Below the pieces are notes generated by a model, which saw only the letters and a list, made by a program, of their open reading frames with translations, was not told the DNA's origin and did not search any database. Shown piece by piece: positions 15,645 to 23,917 of a stretch of 64,000 bases of DNA. The translations under genes were made by a program, and so were the position numbers. The stretch is from positions 42,863 to 106,862 of the forward strand of contig DSCJ01000115.1 in assembly GCA_011049175.1 (NCBI GenBank), given 5' to 3'. Origin of the DNA: Bacteroidota bacterium (GTDB taxonomy: Bacteria > Bacteroidota > Bacteroidia > Bacteroidales > VadinHA17). Every line of letters starts with the position of its first letter. Position 1 is the first letter of the stretch.

Positions 15645-17270
15645 ATGACAAAGCACATTCCACTGATCATTGCCCTGACATTTGGAATCATAGCAGCTAA
15701 CAGTTGCAGCCAGCCGGGGCAGGGCCCGATTGAGGCAGGCGAAAACATCGCAGTGGTTTCCACCGAATACGGAAAAGTCCGCGGATATATCGACGACGGC
15801 ATCTTTGCCTTCAAAGGCATCCCCTATGCCCGCGCCGACCGCTTCATGCCTCCCCAGGCCCCCGATAAATGGGAAGATGTACGCCAGTGTACCATTTACG
15901 GCCCGCAGGCCATGCAGAACAAAGCACAGAACTGGCGAGGACAGAGTGATGAAAATTTCGGTTTCCAGTTTTGCATCGAACCGATGGATGAAAAAGAGTG
16001 CCTGGTTCTCAATGTGTGGACGCAGGGTATCAACGACGGCAAAAAACGCCCGGTATGGGTATGGATCCATGGCGGAGGGTACTCTGCCGGTTCGGCCAAC
16101 CAGCTGCCTTTCTTCGATGGGCGTTCACTGGCTGCCAAAGGCGATATCGTGGTGGTTACGGTCAACCACCGGCTGAACACCCTGGGTTACCTTGATTTGA
16201 GAGGTGTGGGAGAAAAATATTCCGAATCGGTGAACCTTGGGATGCAGGACCTGGTAGCCGCCCTGCAGTGGGTTCATGACAATATTACTCAATTCGGAGG
16301 AGACCCGGGCATGGTAACCATTGACGGTCAGTCGGGCGGCGGCGGGAAAGTATCCACCCTGATGGCCATGCCTTCGGCATCAGGACTTTTCCACCGGGCC
16401 ATTGTTCAGAGCGGATCGACACTGACGGTCGGTAACAGTGAAGCCAGCAAGGCTTTCGGCCTGGCCTTCATAGAGGCACTGGGCATCACCCCCGAAGAGG
16501 CAGACAAGCTGAACGATTTCACTTATGAGGAACTTGTGGCGGCCAGCCGGCGCGCTTCGATGAAAATGAGAGAATCGGGACAATTCATGATGAGGGGAGG
16601 AGAAGGACCCACCGTGGACGGGAAATACATAACGCAACATCCGTTCGAACCTACCCCCGCAGAATTCTCAAAAGACGTGCCCATGCTGATCGGCTCCAAC
16701 CTGAACGAATTCGGGTACCGGAACCGCCAGATCATCACTCCCCAGACCATGGAGCAGGTTAAAGCCACGCTTACCGAACGTTATGGGGCAGAAAATGCCG
16801 AAAAGTATATTGCGGCATACCAGGAAGCCTATCCTGACGACGACCAGCCTCAGCATATTCTCACCACATCCGTTCGTACGAACGCCATTAAGCAGGCCTC
16901 TGTCAAGAATGCACAGGGTGGTGCACCCGCGTATGTTTATCTGTTTGAATGGCAGTCGCCGGTGAATGATGGCAGCCTGGGAGCAGCCCATGGAATGGAA
17001 CTGCCTTTCATGTTCAATAACATTGCCATGGCACGCACGTTAACCGGTGGCGGGAAAGAAGCCTACGAGCTTGCCGATAAAATCAGTTCAGCCTGGATCA
17101 GCTTTGTGAAAACCGGCGATCCCAACTGCCAAGAATTGCCGGAATGGGCACCCTATTCCCCGGAAGAAGGGGCCACCATGGTATTTGATAACCAGTGTGA
17201 AGTACGGTATAATTTTGATCAGTCATTAATCGATTTTGTTTCGAGCCTGCCGCCCCGGGGCAGAAGATAA
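15645..17270 (+). CDS. type B carboxylesterase, lipoprotein
   Basis: The 541-residue protein has an N-terminal hydrophobic stretch ending in NSC (Cys21), so it is probably a lipoprotein. It is an alpha/beta hydrolase of the carboxylesterase family. The oxyanion-hole motif is HGGGYSAGS (residue 142 on), the nucleophile Ser230 lies in DGQSGGGGK, the acidic member is probably Glu in GSNLNEFG, and the His is in GAAHGMELPF. The nucleophile elbow is G-Q-S-G-G rather than the common G-E-S-A-G, an oddity that may reflect a special substrate. It probably removes acyl or methyl esters from plant glycans or small esters in the periplasm (inference from its PUL setting). It stands alone, followed by a long regulatory gap. 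Confidence 0.85.
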   Translation: MTKHIPLIIALTFGIIAANSCSQPGQGPIEAGENIAVVSTEYGKVRGYIDDGIFAFKGIPYARADRFMPPQAPDKWEDVRQCTIYGPQAMQNKAQNWRGQSDENFGFQFCIEPMDEKECLVLNVWTQGINDGKKRPVWVWIHGGGYSAGSANQLPFFDGRSLAAKGDIVVVTVNHRLNTLGYLDLRGVGEKYSESVNLGMQDLVAALQWVHDNITQFGGDPGMVTIDGQSGGGGKVSTLMAMPSASGLFHRAIVQSGSTLTVGNSEASKAFGLAFIEALGITPEEADKLNDFTYEELVAASRRASMKMRESGQFMMRGGEGPTVDGKYITQHPFEPTPAEFSKDVPMLIGSNLNEFGYRNRQIITPQTMEQVKATLTERYGAENAEKYIAAYQEAYPDDDQPQHILTTSVRTNAIKQASVKNAQGGAPAYVYLFEWQSPVNDGSLGAAHGMELPFMFNNIAMARTLTGGGKEAYELADKISSAWISFVKTGDPNCQELPEWAPYSPEEGATMVFDNQCEVRYNFDQSLIDFVSSLPPRGRR

Positions 17271-17499
17271 CAGGATCTGCCGCTATTCCCAGAATACTAT
17301 TCTGAGAGCAGGCCTTACGCAAGGGACGCCTGTCAGGATACTTATTTATTAAAACCGGATTTCCCCGGCTTTGGGAGGCAATCAACCACCCTGCCGCCCA
17401 TATTGTCGGAACCGCATACATACACCCTTATATCCTTCCTATGAAGGGGAAGGTGGAATCCGCCGACAGGCGGAAGACGGAAGGGGTTTGATGGAAAGA

Positions 17500-17544
17500 T
17501 TCTTAAGCAAAGGCCGGGAAATAATCATTTCCCGGCCTTAAGAA
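17500..17544. terminator. strong hairpin after the esterase (no T tract)
   Basis: AAGGCCGGGAAAT at 17510-17522 pairs perfectly with ATTTCCCGGCCTT at 17527-17539 around a 4-nt loop, and TTCTTA / TAAGAA extend it. The run of T expected of an intrinsic terminator is absent, so it may instead be a repeat element or a barrier between the esterase and PUL 1. The rest of 17271-17757 shows only a short TCCGCC / GGCGGA hairpin at 17459-17474 and no supportable gene. Confidence 0.5.
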
Positions 17545-17757
17545 AGAATATATTTAGGGGAACCAACCAATCCAACCCGCCTTCAGCAGGGCATCCCTCC
17601 TTTCACACTCCACTCCGCCTTCTGTGGGACGCCCCGCTTTTAAAGGAAGAGATTTTCAGTCAGGAAGGCGAAAATGGTACAGTGCGAACCTGCTGCAGGG
17701 CTTACCGGAATAAAATCATCTCTTCGTATGTTCCCCTTCCTCTCCGTACGAAAATAA

Positions 17758-17774
17758 AGTGTACAATATACACT
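17758..17774 (+). promoter_or_regulatory. operator palindrome upstream of SusC-1
   Basis: AGTGTA-CAATA-TACACT is a perfect 6-bp inverted repeat with a 5-bp centre. The same arms with the same centre length (GCATA) occur at 44221-44237 upstream of SusC-2. In both places it stands about 71-72 bp before the 20-bp box. It is probably the site of a dimeric repressor or activator; the bound protein is not known. Confidence 0.7.
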
Positions 17775-17828
17775 ATCAGGCAAATCCACGGCTGATAAGA
17801 GCAGGATAAGCAAATTATTATAATAAAC

Positions 17829-17848
17829 GGACAAAATAGTATCAATGC
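17829..17848 (+). promoter_or_regulatory. 20-bp conserved box upstream of SusC-1
   Basis: GGACAAAATAGTATCAATGC is identical to 44293-44312 upstream of SusC-2, and GATGAAGTAT follows at the same distance in both. In both loci an ATG in the context GCTATGCA lies exactly 67 bp after the start of the box. It is either an activator site near -35 or a core promoter element. Confidence 0.75.
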
Positions 17849-17895
17849 GGGGGATGAAGTATGTTTAATTTTATAGTTGTTCACAAGCAGCAGCT

Positions 17896-18048
17896 ATGCA
17901 GAACAAAGCTCCCAGGCACTTTCCCCGTTCGGCATCTGTAATCCCTATTTTTTTCAGATTGCACAGCATAGCCGGGCTGTTCCCGGAACGGCATCTGATC
18001 GCAGCGTATCGGTCCCATCCGGAATTTCTGCTGAAATATTCATCCTAA
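17896..18048 (+). CDS. possible 50-codon leader ORF before SusC-1
   Basis: An ATG at 17896 occupies the position where SusC-2 begins relative to the shared promoter box (67 bp in both), and the surrounding bases GCTATGCA also match. It opens 50 codons (MQNKAPRHFPRS...) that end 22 bp before the SusC-1 ATG. The product has a basic N-terminus but no clear signal peptide. It may be a regulatory leader peptide, or the relic of an older N-terminus displaced by rearrangement. Translation is not proven. Confidence 0.4.
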   Translation: MQNKAPRHFPRSASVIPIFFRLHSIAGLFPERHLIAAYRSHPEFLLKYSS

Positions 18049-18070
18049 CCAAAACAAAAAACCCAACACT

Positions 18071-21000
18071 ATGAAACAACTTTTTGTGATGATTCTCTTT
18101 TTCATCAGTCTTGGCCTTTACGGCCAGCGACTGACGGTAACGGGGACGGTCACCGAGGAATCTACCGGTGAATCGATACCCGGTGTGGCTGTGGTTATCA
18201 AAGGGACCACTTTTGGTACAACAACCGATAGCAATGGCCAATACTCCATTGAGGCCTCCGTGAATGATGTGCTTGTTTTTTCCTTTCTGGGTATGCAGAC
18301 ACGGGAAGTTACCGTTACATCCTCGAGAATAGATGTGGCACTTGTTCCGGAGCTCATTGACCTGGAAGAGGTGGTAGTAACAGGATACGGCATCCAGAAG
18401 AAGGCATTGATCACGGGAGCCAACCAGAATGTGAAAGGGGAGCAAATCGCGGAGCTGAACACCGGAACTGCCATGGAAGCCCTGCAGGGGCTCACTCCCG
18501 GTGTAAGCATTACCCGGAACAATGGTCAGCCCGGAGCGGGCACCAAGGTACACATACGCGGGATGGGAACCATATACGATGCGGATCCTCTGTACATTGT
18601 AGACGGGGTTCCGGTAGGCAACATCGATTACCTGAACCCGTCGGACATTGAATCGGTCGACATTCTGAAAGACGCTGCCTCGGCTGCCATTTACGGGGCC
18701 AGGGCCGCCAACGGTGTGATCCTGGTAACCACCAGCAAGGGTGAAAGAGGCACCCGGCCGATGGTACGGTACGACACCTATTACGGACTGCAGAACATTT
18801 ACCGGAACCTGACCCCCCTGACGGCTCAGGAGTACATGTATATCATGGACGAGGGCCGGGTAAACGACGGCCTGGAGCCCTATGACTGGGAAACCATGCT
18901 GAAGAACAACAGCTGGCTGAACAACAATTTCCCCGATGACCTGGGCACTCAGCTCGGTGAAGAGATATGGGCTATGTTGCAGGACGGCTGGGAGGGAACC
19001 AACTGGATCAACGAGATCACCAAGGAGGATGCCCCCATGGTAAGCCACGCCCTGTCGGTTACAGGAGGCAGCAGCAATGTTATTTACTCTCTGGGATTTT
19101 CTTATCTCGACCAGACGGGGATCATTGCCGGTGATCTGATCGATGCCGGCCTGAAGAGGATGACGGCCAGGATCAATACGGAATATATTCTGTACCGGGC
19201 CGACGACTATGACATCATTAAGGTGGGTGAAAATTTCACCTACACCAATAATGTGAACCGGTCGGTGGGAACAGGGAATATTTACTGGAACGACCTGCAC
19301 GACGCTCTGGTTATCAACCCGCTGATGCCGGCATACTGGGACAAGTCGCCCGATCCCCATGGTTTTACCCCCATCCTGGAAGGAATATCTAACAACCAGA
19401 CAAACCCGCTGGCCACCTGTTTTTACAGGCACAATTACGGCTGGTACAAGGGGAACGACATCAAGGGAAATGTGTATGCGGAAATCCAGCCCATTAAGAA
19501 TCTGGTGTACCGTTCGGCCTTTGGTATTGATGCCTGGTTTGGAAGCGGCAGGTCGTGGAGCCCCACATACGCCCTGGGAACACTTTACAGCAATCCCAAG
19601 GATGCTGTAAACCAGAACATGTATTTCGGGAACAACTGGACATGGACCAACACCCTGACCTACGACCTGCACCTGGGCGATCACAGGATCACCGCCCTGG
19701 TGGGGAACGAACTGTACAAGAACCAGATTAACAGGGAAGTAGGGGGATGGATGGCCGATTCAAGGTTTCAGGATCCCGACTATGCCTATCTGAACAATGT
19801 AGATAAAAGCGATGTGAACTCTATCAGCACCTGGGGAGCCGATTGGGCTGCCGGAGGAGGGGGGATCATGTCGTATATCGGAAGGCTGCAGTATAACTTC
19901 AGGGAAAAGTACCTGTTCACCGCCATCATGCGGGCCGACGGTTCGTCCAATTTTGCGGAAGGCAAAAGATGGGGAACCTTCCCCTCAGTAGCCGTTGGAT
20001 GGGTAATTTCCGAAGAAGACTTCATGATCGGCACATCTGACATGCTGAATTTTGCCAAGCTCAGGGCCAGCTGGGGGCAGAACGGAAACCAATCGATCGA
20101 TAATTTCATTTACAGTTCAACCATCCGATACCTGAGCCCGGGATACTATTTCGGTGAATCCAAAACCGTTTCGCAACCCACAGCCGTACCTGCCCGCGTT
20201 ACCAATCCCGATGTAACATGGGAAACTTCGGAACAGCTCAACATCGGGCTGGATGCCCGGTTGTTCAACCACCGCATGTCGCTCACTTTTGACTGGTACC
20301 GGAAAATGACCAGAGACTGGCTGGTGGTAGCCCCCATACTCGGAACGGCAGGCGCCGACGCCCCGTGGATCAACGGAGGGGATATCATGAACAGGGGATT
20401 TGAAGTGTCGGTTGGCTGGGACGACAGTTTCGGCGACCTGAACTACGGTATTTCGGTAATGGGAGCACACAACCACAACGAAATTACCCGGATCGCCAAT
20501 GCCGACGGGATCATTCACGGTCCCGCACACGTATTGTCGCAGGGAACGGCAGCCATTTCGCGGTGCGAGGTGGGTTATCCCATCGGGTATTTCTATGGTT
20601 TTGAAACCGACGGAATCCTGCAGAACCAGGACGATGTGGATGCCTACGTCACGCCGGAAGGAACTCCCTACTTCAGCGACCAGCGGCCGGGTGACATCAA
20701 GTTTGTCGATCAGAACCTGGACGGGGTGATTGATGAACAGGACAAGGTCATGATTGGGGATCCGAATCCCGATTTCGAACTGGGCATGCAACTGCATGCC
20801 GATTACAAAGGGATCTATGCCAGCGCCACCCTCACAGGGCGTTTTGGAATGCAGGTAGCAAGGTCATACCGTTCGTTCGCCGACAATTTCGACCAGAACT
20901 ATACCACCGATATTTTCAACCGCTGGCACGGGGAAGGAACCTCAGACCGGATCCCTCGCCTGAGTTCTTCTTCCCACAGGAACACGAACTTCATATCCGA

Positions 21001-21262
21001 TATCTATATCCATGACGCCGATTACCTGAGGATCAGCAACCTCACGGTGGGATATATGCTGGACGACCTGCTCAGGGACTTCAATGCCGTTTCAAGTGCC
21101 AAAGTGTATGTGGCCTTCAAAAACCTGCACACTTTCACAAAATACGACGGAATGGATCCTGAGGTGAGTTTCGGACATGATGCAAGCTGGGCATCGGGGA
21201 TAGACCTTGGTTTATACCCGCAGGCCAGAACGGTGATGTTCGGTTTAAGTGTTTCTTTTTAA
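18071..21262 (+). CDS. SusC-like TonB-linked outer membrane protein (PUL 1)
   Basis: The protein has 1063 residues with a signal peptide (cleavage after LGLYG). In order it has a carboxypeptidase-regulatory-like beta domain (residues ~20-100), a plug domain (VVVTGYGIQKKALITGA, then IRGMGTIYDADPLYIVDGVP and the SusC signature SVDILKDAASAAIYGARAANGVILVTT), and a 22-strand barrel ending in Phe. It imports oligosaccharides across the outer membrane with energy from TonB. The next gene, 21 bp away, is the SusD partner. The shared promoter module upstream suggests co-regulation with the second SusC. The GH16 enzyme in the locus points to beta-glucan. Confidence 0.95.
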   Translation: MKQLFVMILFFISLGLYGQRLTVTGTVTEESTGESIPGVAVVIKGTTFGTTTDSNGQYSIEASVNDVLVFSFLGMQTREVTVTSSRIDVALVPELIDLEEVVVTGYGIQKKALITGANQNVKGEQIAELNTGTAMEALQGLTPGVSITRNNGQPGAGTKVHIRGMGTIYDADPLYIVDGVPVGNIDYLNPSDIESVDILKDAASAAIYGARAANGVILVTTSKGERGTRPMVRYDTYYGLQNIYRNLTPLTAQEYMYIMDEGRVNDGLEPYDWETMLKNNSWLNNNFPDDLGTQLGEEIWAMLQDGWEGTNWINEITKEDAPMVSHALSVTGGSSNVIYSLGFSYLDQTGIIAGDLIDAGLKRMTARINTEYILYRADDYDIIKVGENFTYTNNVNRSVGTGNIYWNDLHDALVINPLMPAYWDKSPDPHGFTPILEGISNNQTNPLATCFYRHNYGWYKGNDIKGNVYAEIQPIKNLVYRSAFGIDAWFGSGRSWSPTYALGTLYSNPKDAVNQNMYFGNNWTWTNTLTYDLHLGDHRITALVGNELYKNQINREVGGWMADSRFQDPDYAYLNNVDKSDVNSISTWGADWAAGGGGIMSYIGRLQYNFREKYLFTAIMRADGSSNFAEGKRWGTFPSVAVGWVISEEDFMIGTSDMLNFAKLRASWGQNGNQSIDNFIYSSTIRYLSPGYYFGESKTVSQPTAVPARVTNPDVTWETSEQLNIGLDARLFNHRMSLTFDWYRKMTRDWLVVAPILGTAGADAPWINGGDIMNRGFEVSVGWDDSFGDLNYGISVMGAHNHNEITRIANADGIIHGPAHVLSQGTAAISRCEVGYPIGYFYGFETDGILQNQDDVDAYVTPEGTPYFSDQRPGDIKFVDQNLDGVIDEQDKVMIGDPNPDFELGMQLHADYKGIYASATLTGRFGMQVARSYRSFADNFDQNYTTDIFNRWHGEGTSDRIPRLSSSSHRNTNFISDIYIHDADYLRISNLTVGYMLDDLLRDFNAVSSAKVYVAFKNLHTFTKYDGMDPEVSFGHDASWASGIDLGLYPQARTVMFGLSVSF

Positions 21263-21283
21263 AACAGAAAAAACAAACAACCC

Positions 21284-22987
21284 ATGAAGAAACTTATATA
21301 TATCATTTCTGTTACACTCCTGGTGGTCATAGCTACCGGCTGTGAAGACTTTCTGGATACAAGAAACCTGTATGAGAAAAGTCTGGATAATTACTACGAG
21401 ACACCCCAGGATATCAACGAAGCCATGGCAGGTGTATACCATGCCATGTACACCCCCGATGTGCTCAGTATGGAAGGATTGGCCGCAAACCTCCTTTCGG
21501 ATATGATGCTGGGAGGCGGAGGACCCGATGACAAAACCGCAAAAAGGATTGATGATTTCACGGATCCCGAGGAAGATACCTATCACGACCTCTGGAAACA
21601 ATCGTACAACGGTATCTACCGGGCCAACACCATTATTGAGAAAGTGCAGGATGCCGATTTCTCGGAACATTTCTATACCGAGGAAGAAGCCACCGAGTTC
21701 AAGAACCAGGCTCTGGGAGAGGCCTATTTCATGAGGGCTTTCTTTTATTTCAGACTGGGCAAATTTTTTGGCGGGGTGCCCCTGATCCTTTCCGTTGATG
21801 CACCAAGGGATGTCCCGAGAGCATCCTTTACGGAAACCTTCGCACAGATCGCATCCGATCTGGTCATGGCCATTGAAACCATGCCCGGCAAACCGATCAC
21901 CGAGATCCCGCTCGAACGGTACGGTCATGCAACCAAATGGGTGGCTGAAGGTTATCTGGGAAGAGTATACCTTTTTTATACCGGTTATATGACCAACATG
22001 GAGAATTCATCGACCAGCGAGCTTCCCCTGGCCGACGGCGGATCCCTGTCAGCCACGCAGGTGGCCGGATACCTGGAAGACTGTATTGACAACAGCGACC
22101 ATGAGCTGGCAGAAGACTTCCGGAACCTGTGGCCATACTCATACATAAATGAGAGTGCCGGTGCCGTGGTTTTGCCCTGGGCAGAGGCCGAAGGCCTTGC
22201 CTGGGTGGGACAGGACGGGCCTTTTTCCAACATCGGAACCGGGAATTTTGAAACCATGTTTGTCACCCGGTATGCTTTCGGTAACTGGCAGTGGGGCCAG
22301 TATTACAACAACCGGCTGCCTCTGTACTTCGGCATGCGTGACAATTCCCTGGTCCCGTTCGGCCAGGGATGGGGCTGGGGAACCGTGAATTACCAGTTCT
22401 GGCAGGGCTGGGACGACAACGACCCGAGAAAGAAAGGCTCTATCCTGGAAACCGGAAGCGCAGAAATGGGAACACAGGATTATGCAGGGGACAAGGGAGA
22501 CCATGAAACAGGCTATTTTAACAAGAAATATCACAGCCTGCAGCATGACGGTCCTGACGGAGTATGCGGCATGTTCTATTACGTTTACGGTATCACCAAC
22601 AAAGACATGCAGCTGTGGCATGCCCAGGATTATATCCTGCTGCGTTTTGCCGATGTTTTGCTCATGCACTCGGAGATCACGCAAACCCCGGACGGAATGG
22701 ACGAGGTACGGGATCGGGCCGAACTGATTCCTCACGGAACCTATTCACTGGCAAACCTGAAAGAAGAGCGCAAATACGAATTTGCCTTTGAAGGATTGCG
22801 CTGGTTCGACCTGGTACGCTGGGGCGATGTGAATACCGCCTTCGACTATACCCTGGATGTAAGAAACTCGGGCATGGATGCAGAGTACAGCGTGACATAC
22901 CGGCCCGAGACCAAGGGCCTGCTGCCCATACCGGAAACGGAGATCCGGCTTTCCAACGGCGTGTATCAACAAAATCCGGGCTGGTAA
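21284..22987 (+). CDS. SusD-like glycan-binding lipoprotein (PUL 1)
   Basis: This is a 567-residue lipoprotein with lipobox ATGC (Cys20) followed by the acidic surface-export region EDFLDTRNLYE. The SusD/RagB alpha-helical repeats are recognisable: AEGYLGRVYLFY near residue 225 and, near the C-terminus, ERKYEFAFEGLRWFDLVRWGD and KGLLPIPETEI, the usual closing blocks. It caps the SusC barrel on the cell surface and presents glycan. It is 21 bp from SusC and 33 bp from the following surface lipoprotein, so one operon is likely. Confidence 0.95.
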   Translation: MKKLIYIISVTLLVVIATGCEDFLDTRNLYEKSLDNYYETPQDINEAMAGVYHAMYTPDVLSMEGLAANLLSDMMLGGGGPDDKTAKRIDDFTDPEEDTYHDLWKQSYNGIYRANTIIEKVQDADFSEHFYTEEEATEFKNQALGEAYFMRAFFYFRLGKFFGGVPLILSVDAPRDVPRASFTETFAQIASDLVMAIETMPGKPITEIPLERYGHATKWVAEGYLGRVYLFYTGYMTNMENSSTSELPLADGGSLSATQVAGYLEDCIDNSDHELAEDFRNLWPYSYINESAGAVVLPWAEAEGLAWVGQDGPFSNIGTGNFETMFVTRYAFGNWQWGQYYNNRLPLYFGMRDNSLVPFGQGWGWGTVNYQFWQGWDDNDPRKKGSILETGSAEMGTQDYAGDKGDHETGYFNKKYHSLQHDGPDGVCGMFYYVYGITNKDMQLWHAQDYILLRFADVLLMHSEITQTPDGMDEVRDRAELIPHGTYSLANLKEERKYEFAFEGLRWFDLVRWGDVNTAFDYTLDVRNSGMDAEYSVTYRPETKGLLPIPETEIRLSNGVYQQNPGW

Positions 22988-23020
22988 AAAATGATGATGG
23001 AAATCAAAAAATACAGAACA

Positions 23021-23824
23021 ATGAAAAACAAAATCATATCAAGCCTCTTTACCGGGATCCTCACACTGGCCTTTATCGCCTGTGAACCCATCGCTGAAAG
23101 GGAAACCCTTGAAAACAGCACAACGGTTGACGGAGTGACTCTCGTGGCAACCCAGAGCACACAGGGCGGAAATGAGATCACCCTGGAAATGACCACCCCC
23201 GGAGTAACCGGTTACTGGAATTACAACCTGGGGAAGGCCCTGACCAACAAGGTGACATTTATTTATCCCATTCCCGGGACCAACACATTCACTTTTGTTG
23301 GAACCCTCGGAGCCGAATTTTTCGAAAAGACCATTGATGTCCAGGTAGACCAGCTCGACCATGCCCTTAACCAGGACTGGTATGACCTGGTCAGCGAAAA
23401 TACAGCTGCCGGCAAAACCTGGGTATTTGACGGTGTCCCCGGCGACGGGGAACGCTGGTGGTATATGTCGGCTCCCTATAACTGGGAGGAACTGTGGTGG
23501 AATGCAGGGGGTTCGGGCGACATGCCCCCGGTAGATGCGTCGGGGAAAATGGTGTTTGACCTGGACGGAGCTGCCAATTACACCTATTATGCGGCACCCG
23601 ATGCCGATCCCGAGGCGGGCAGTTTCGTACTGGATGTCAAGAACCAGACACTCAAGGTAAACGGACCCAATATTCTCGGAGGGGCCGCCACAGAGGGTTA
23701 CGATATCGGGAACCACGACGGCCTGTACCAGATCATTTCGCTGACCGGGGATGAAATGATCCTGTATGTGGATAATAATGCCTGGGGCACAGGCTGGACC
23801 TGGCATTTCAAGCCGGCAGAATAA
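23021..23824 (+). CDS. surface lipoprotein of PUL 1 (SusE/F position), family unknown
   Basis: The start is placed at 23021 (MKNKIISSLF), giving 267 residues; upstream ATGs at 22991, 22994 and 22997 add a stretch before the signal peptide. The lipobox is FIAC (Cys21). Residues ~30-120 look like an immunoglobulin-type beta domain (GNEITLEMTTPGVTGYWNYN). The second half is rich in Trp and Tyr (GERWWYMSAPYNWEELWWNAGG, residues ~143-164; WGTGWTWHF at the end), which suggests aromatic sugar-binding platforms. Position and lipoprotein signal suggest a surface glycan-binding protein that assists SusCD. No named family is recognised. A strong terminator follows. Confidence 0.7.
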   Translation: MKNKIISSLFTGILTLAFIACEPIAERETLENSTTVDGVTLVATQSTQGGNEITLEMTTPGVTGYWNYNLGKALTNKVTFIYPIPGTNTFTFVGTLGAEFFEKTIDVQVDQLDHALNQDWYDLVSENTAAGKTWVFDGVPGDGERWWYMSAPYNWEELWWNAGGSGDMPPVDASGKMVFDLDGAANYTYYAAPDADPEAGSFVLDVKNQTLKVNGPNILGGAATEGYDIGNHDGLYQIISLTGDEMILYVDNNAWGTGWTWHFKPAE

Positions 23825-23841
23825 TACCGGAATGTTTCAGG

Positions 23842-23882
23842 AAAAGAGGGTTTTATACCGGCCGGTATAAAATCCTCTTTTT
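23842..23882 (+). terminator. long hairpin terminator between the PUL 1 lipoprotein and GH16
   Basis: The core is a 22-bp perfect palindrome (TTTTATACCGG and its complement) flanked by AAAAGAGG and CCTCTTTT, separated from it by single unpaired bases, and ends in a T run. It would end most transcripts after the third gene, so GH16 would be expressed at a lower level or from its own start; TACTTTCG at 23882-23889 is a near match to the -7 box. Confidence 0.8.
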
Positions 23883-23917
23883 ACTTTCGTATAGCCAACA
23901 ATAATACCCGAAGAAAT

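Noticed and set aside
17954..19684. 576-codon minus-strand frame opposite SusC-1
   Set aside because: It lies entirely against a well-supported SusC gene and its upstream region, has no recognisable domain, and is a by-product of codon bias in the real gene.
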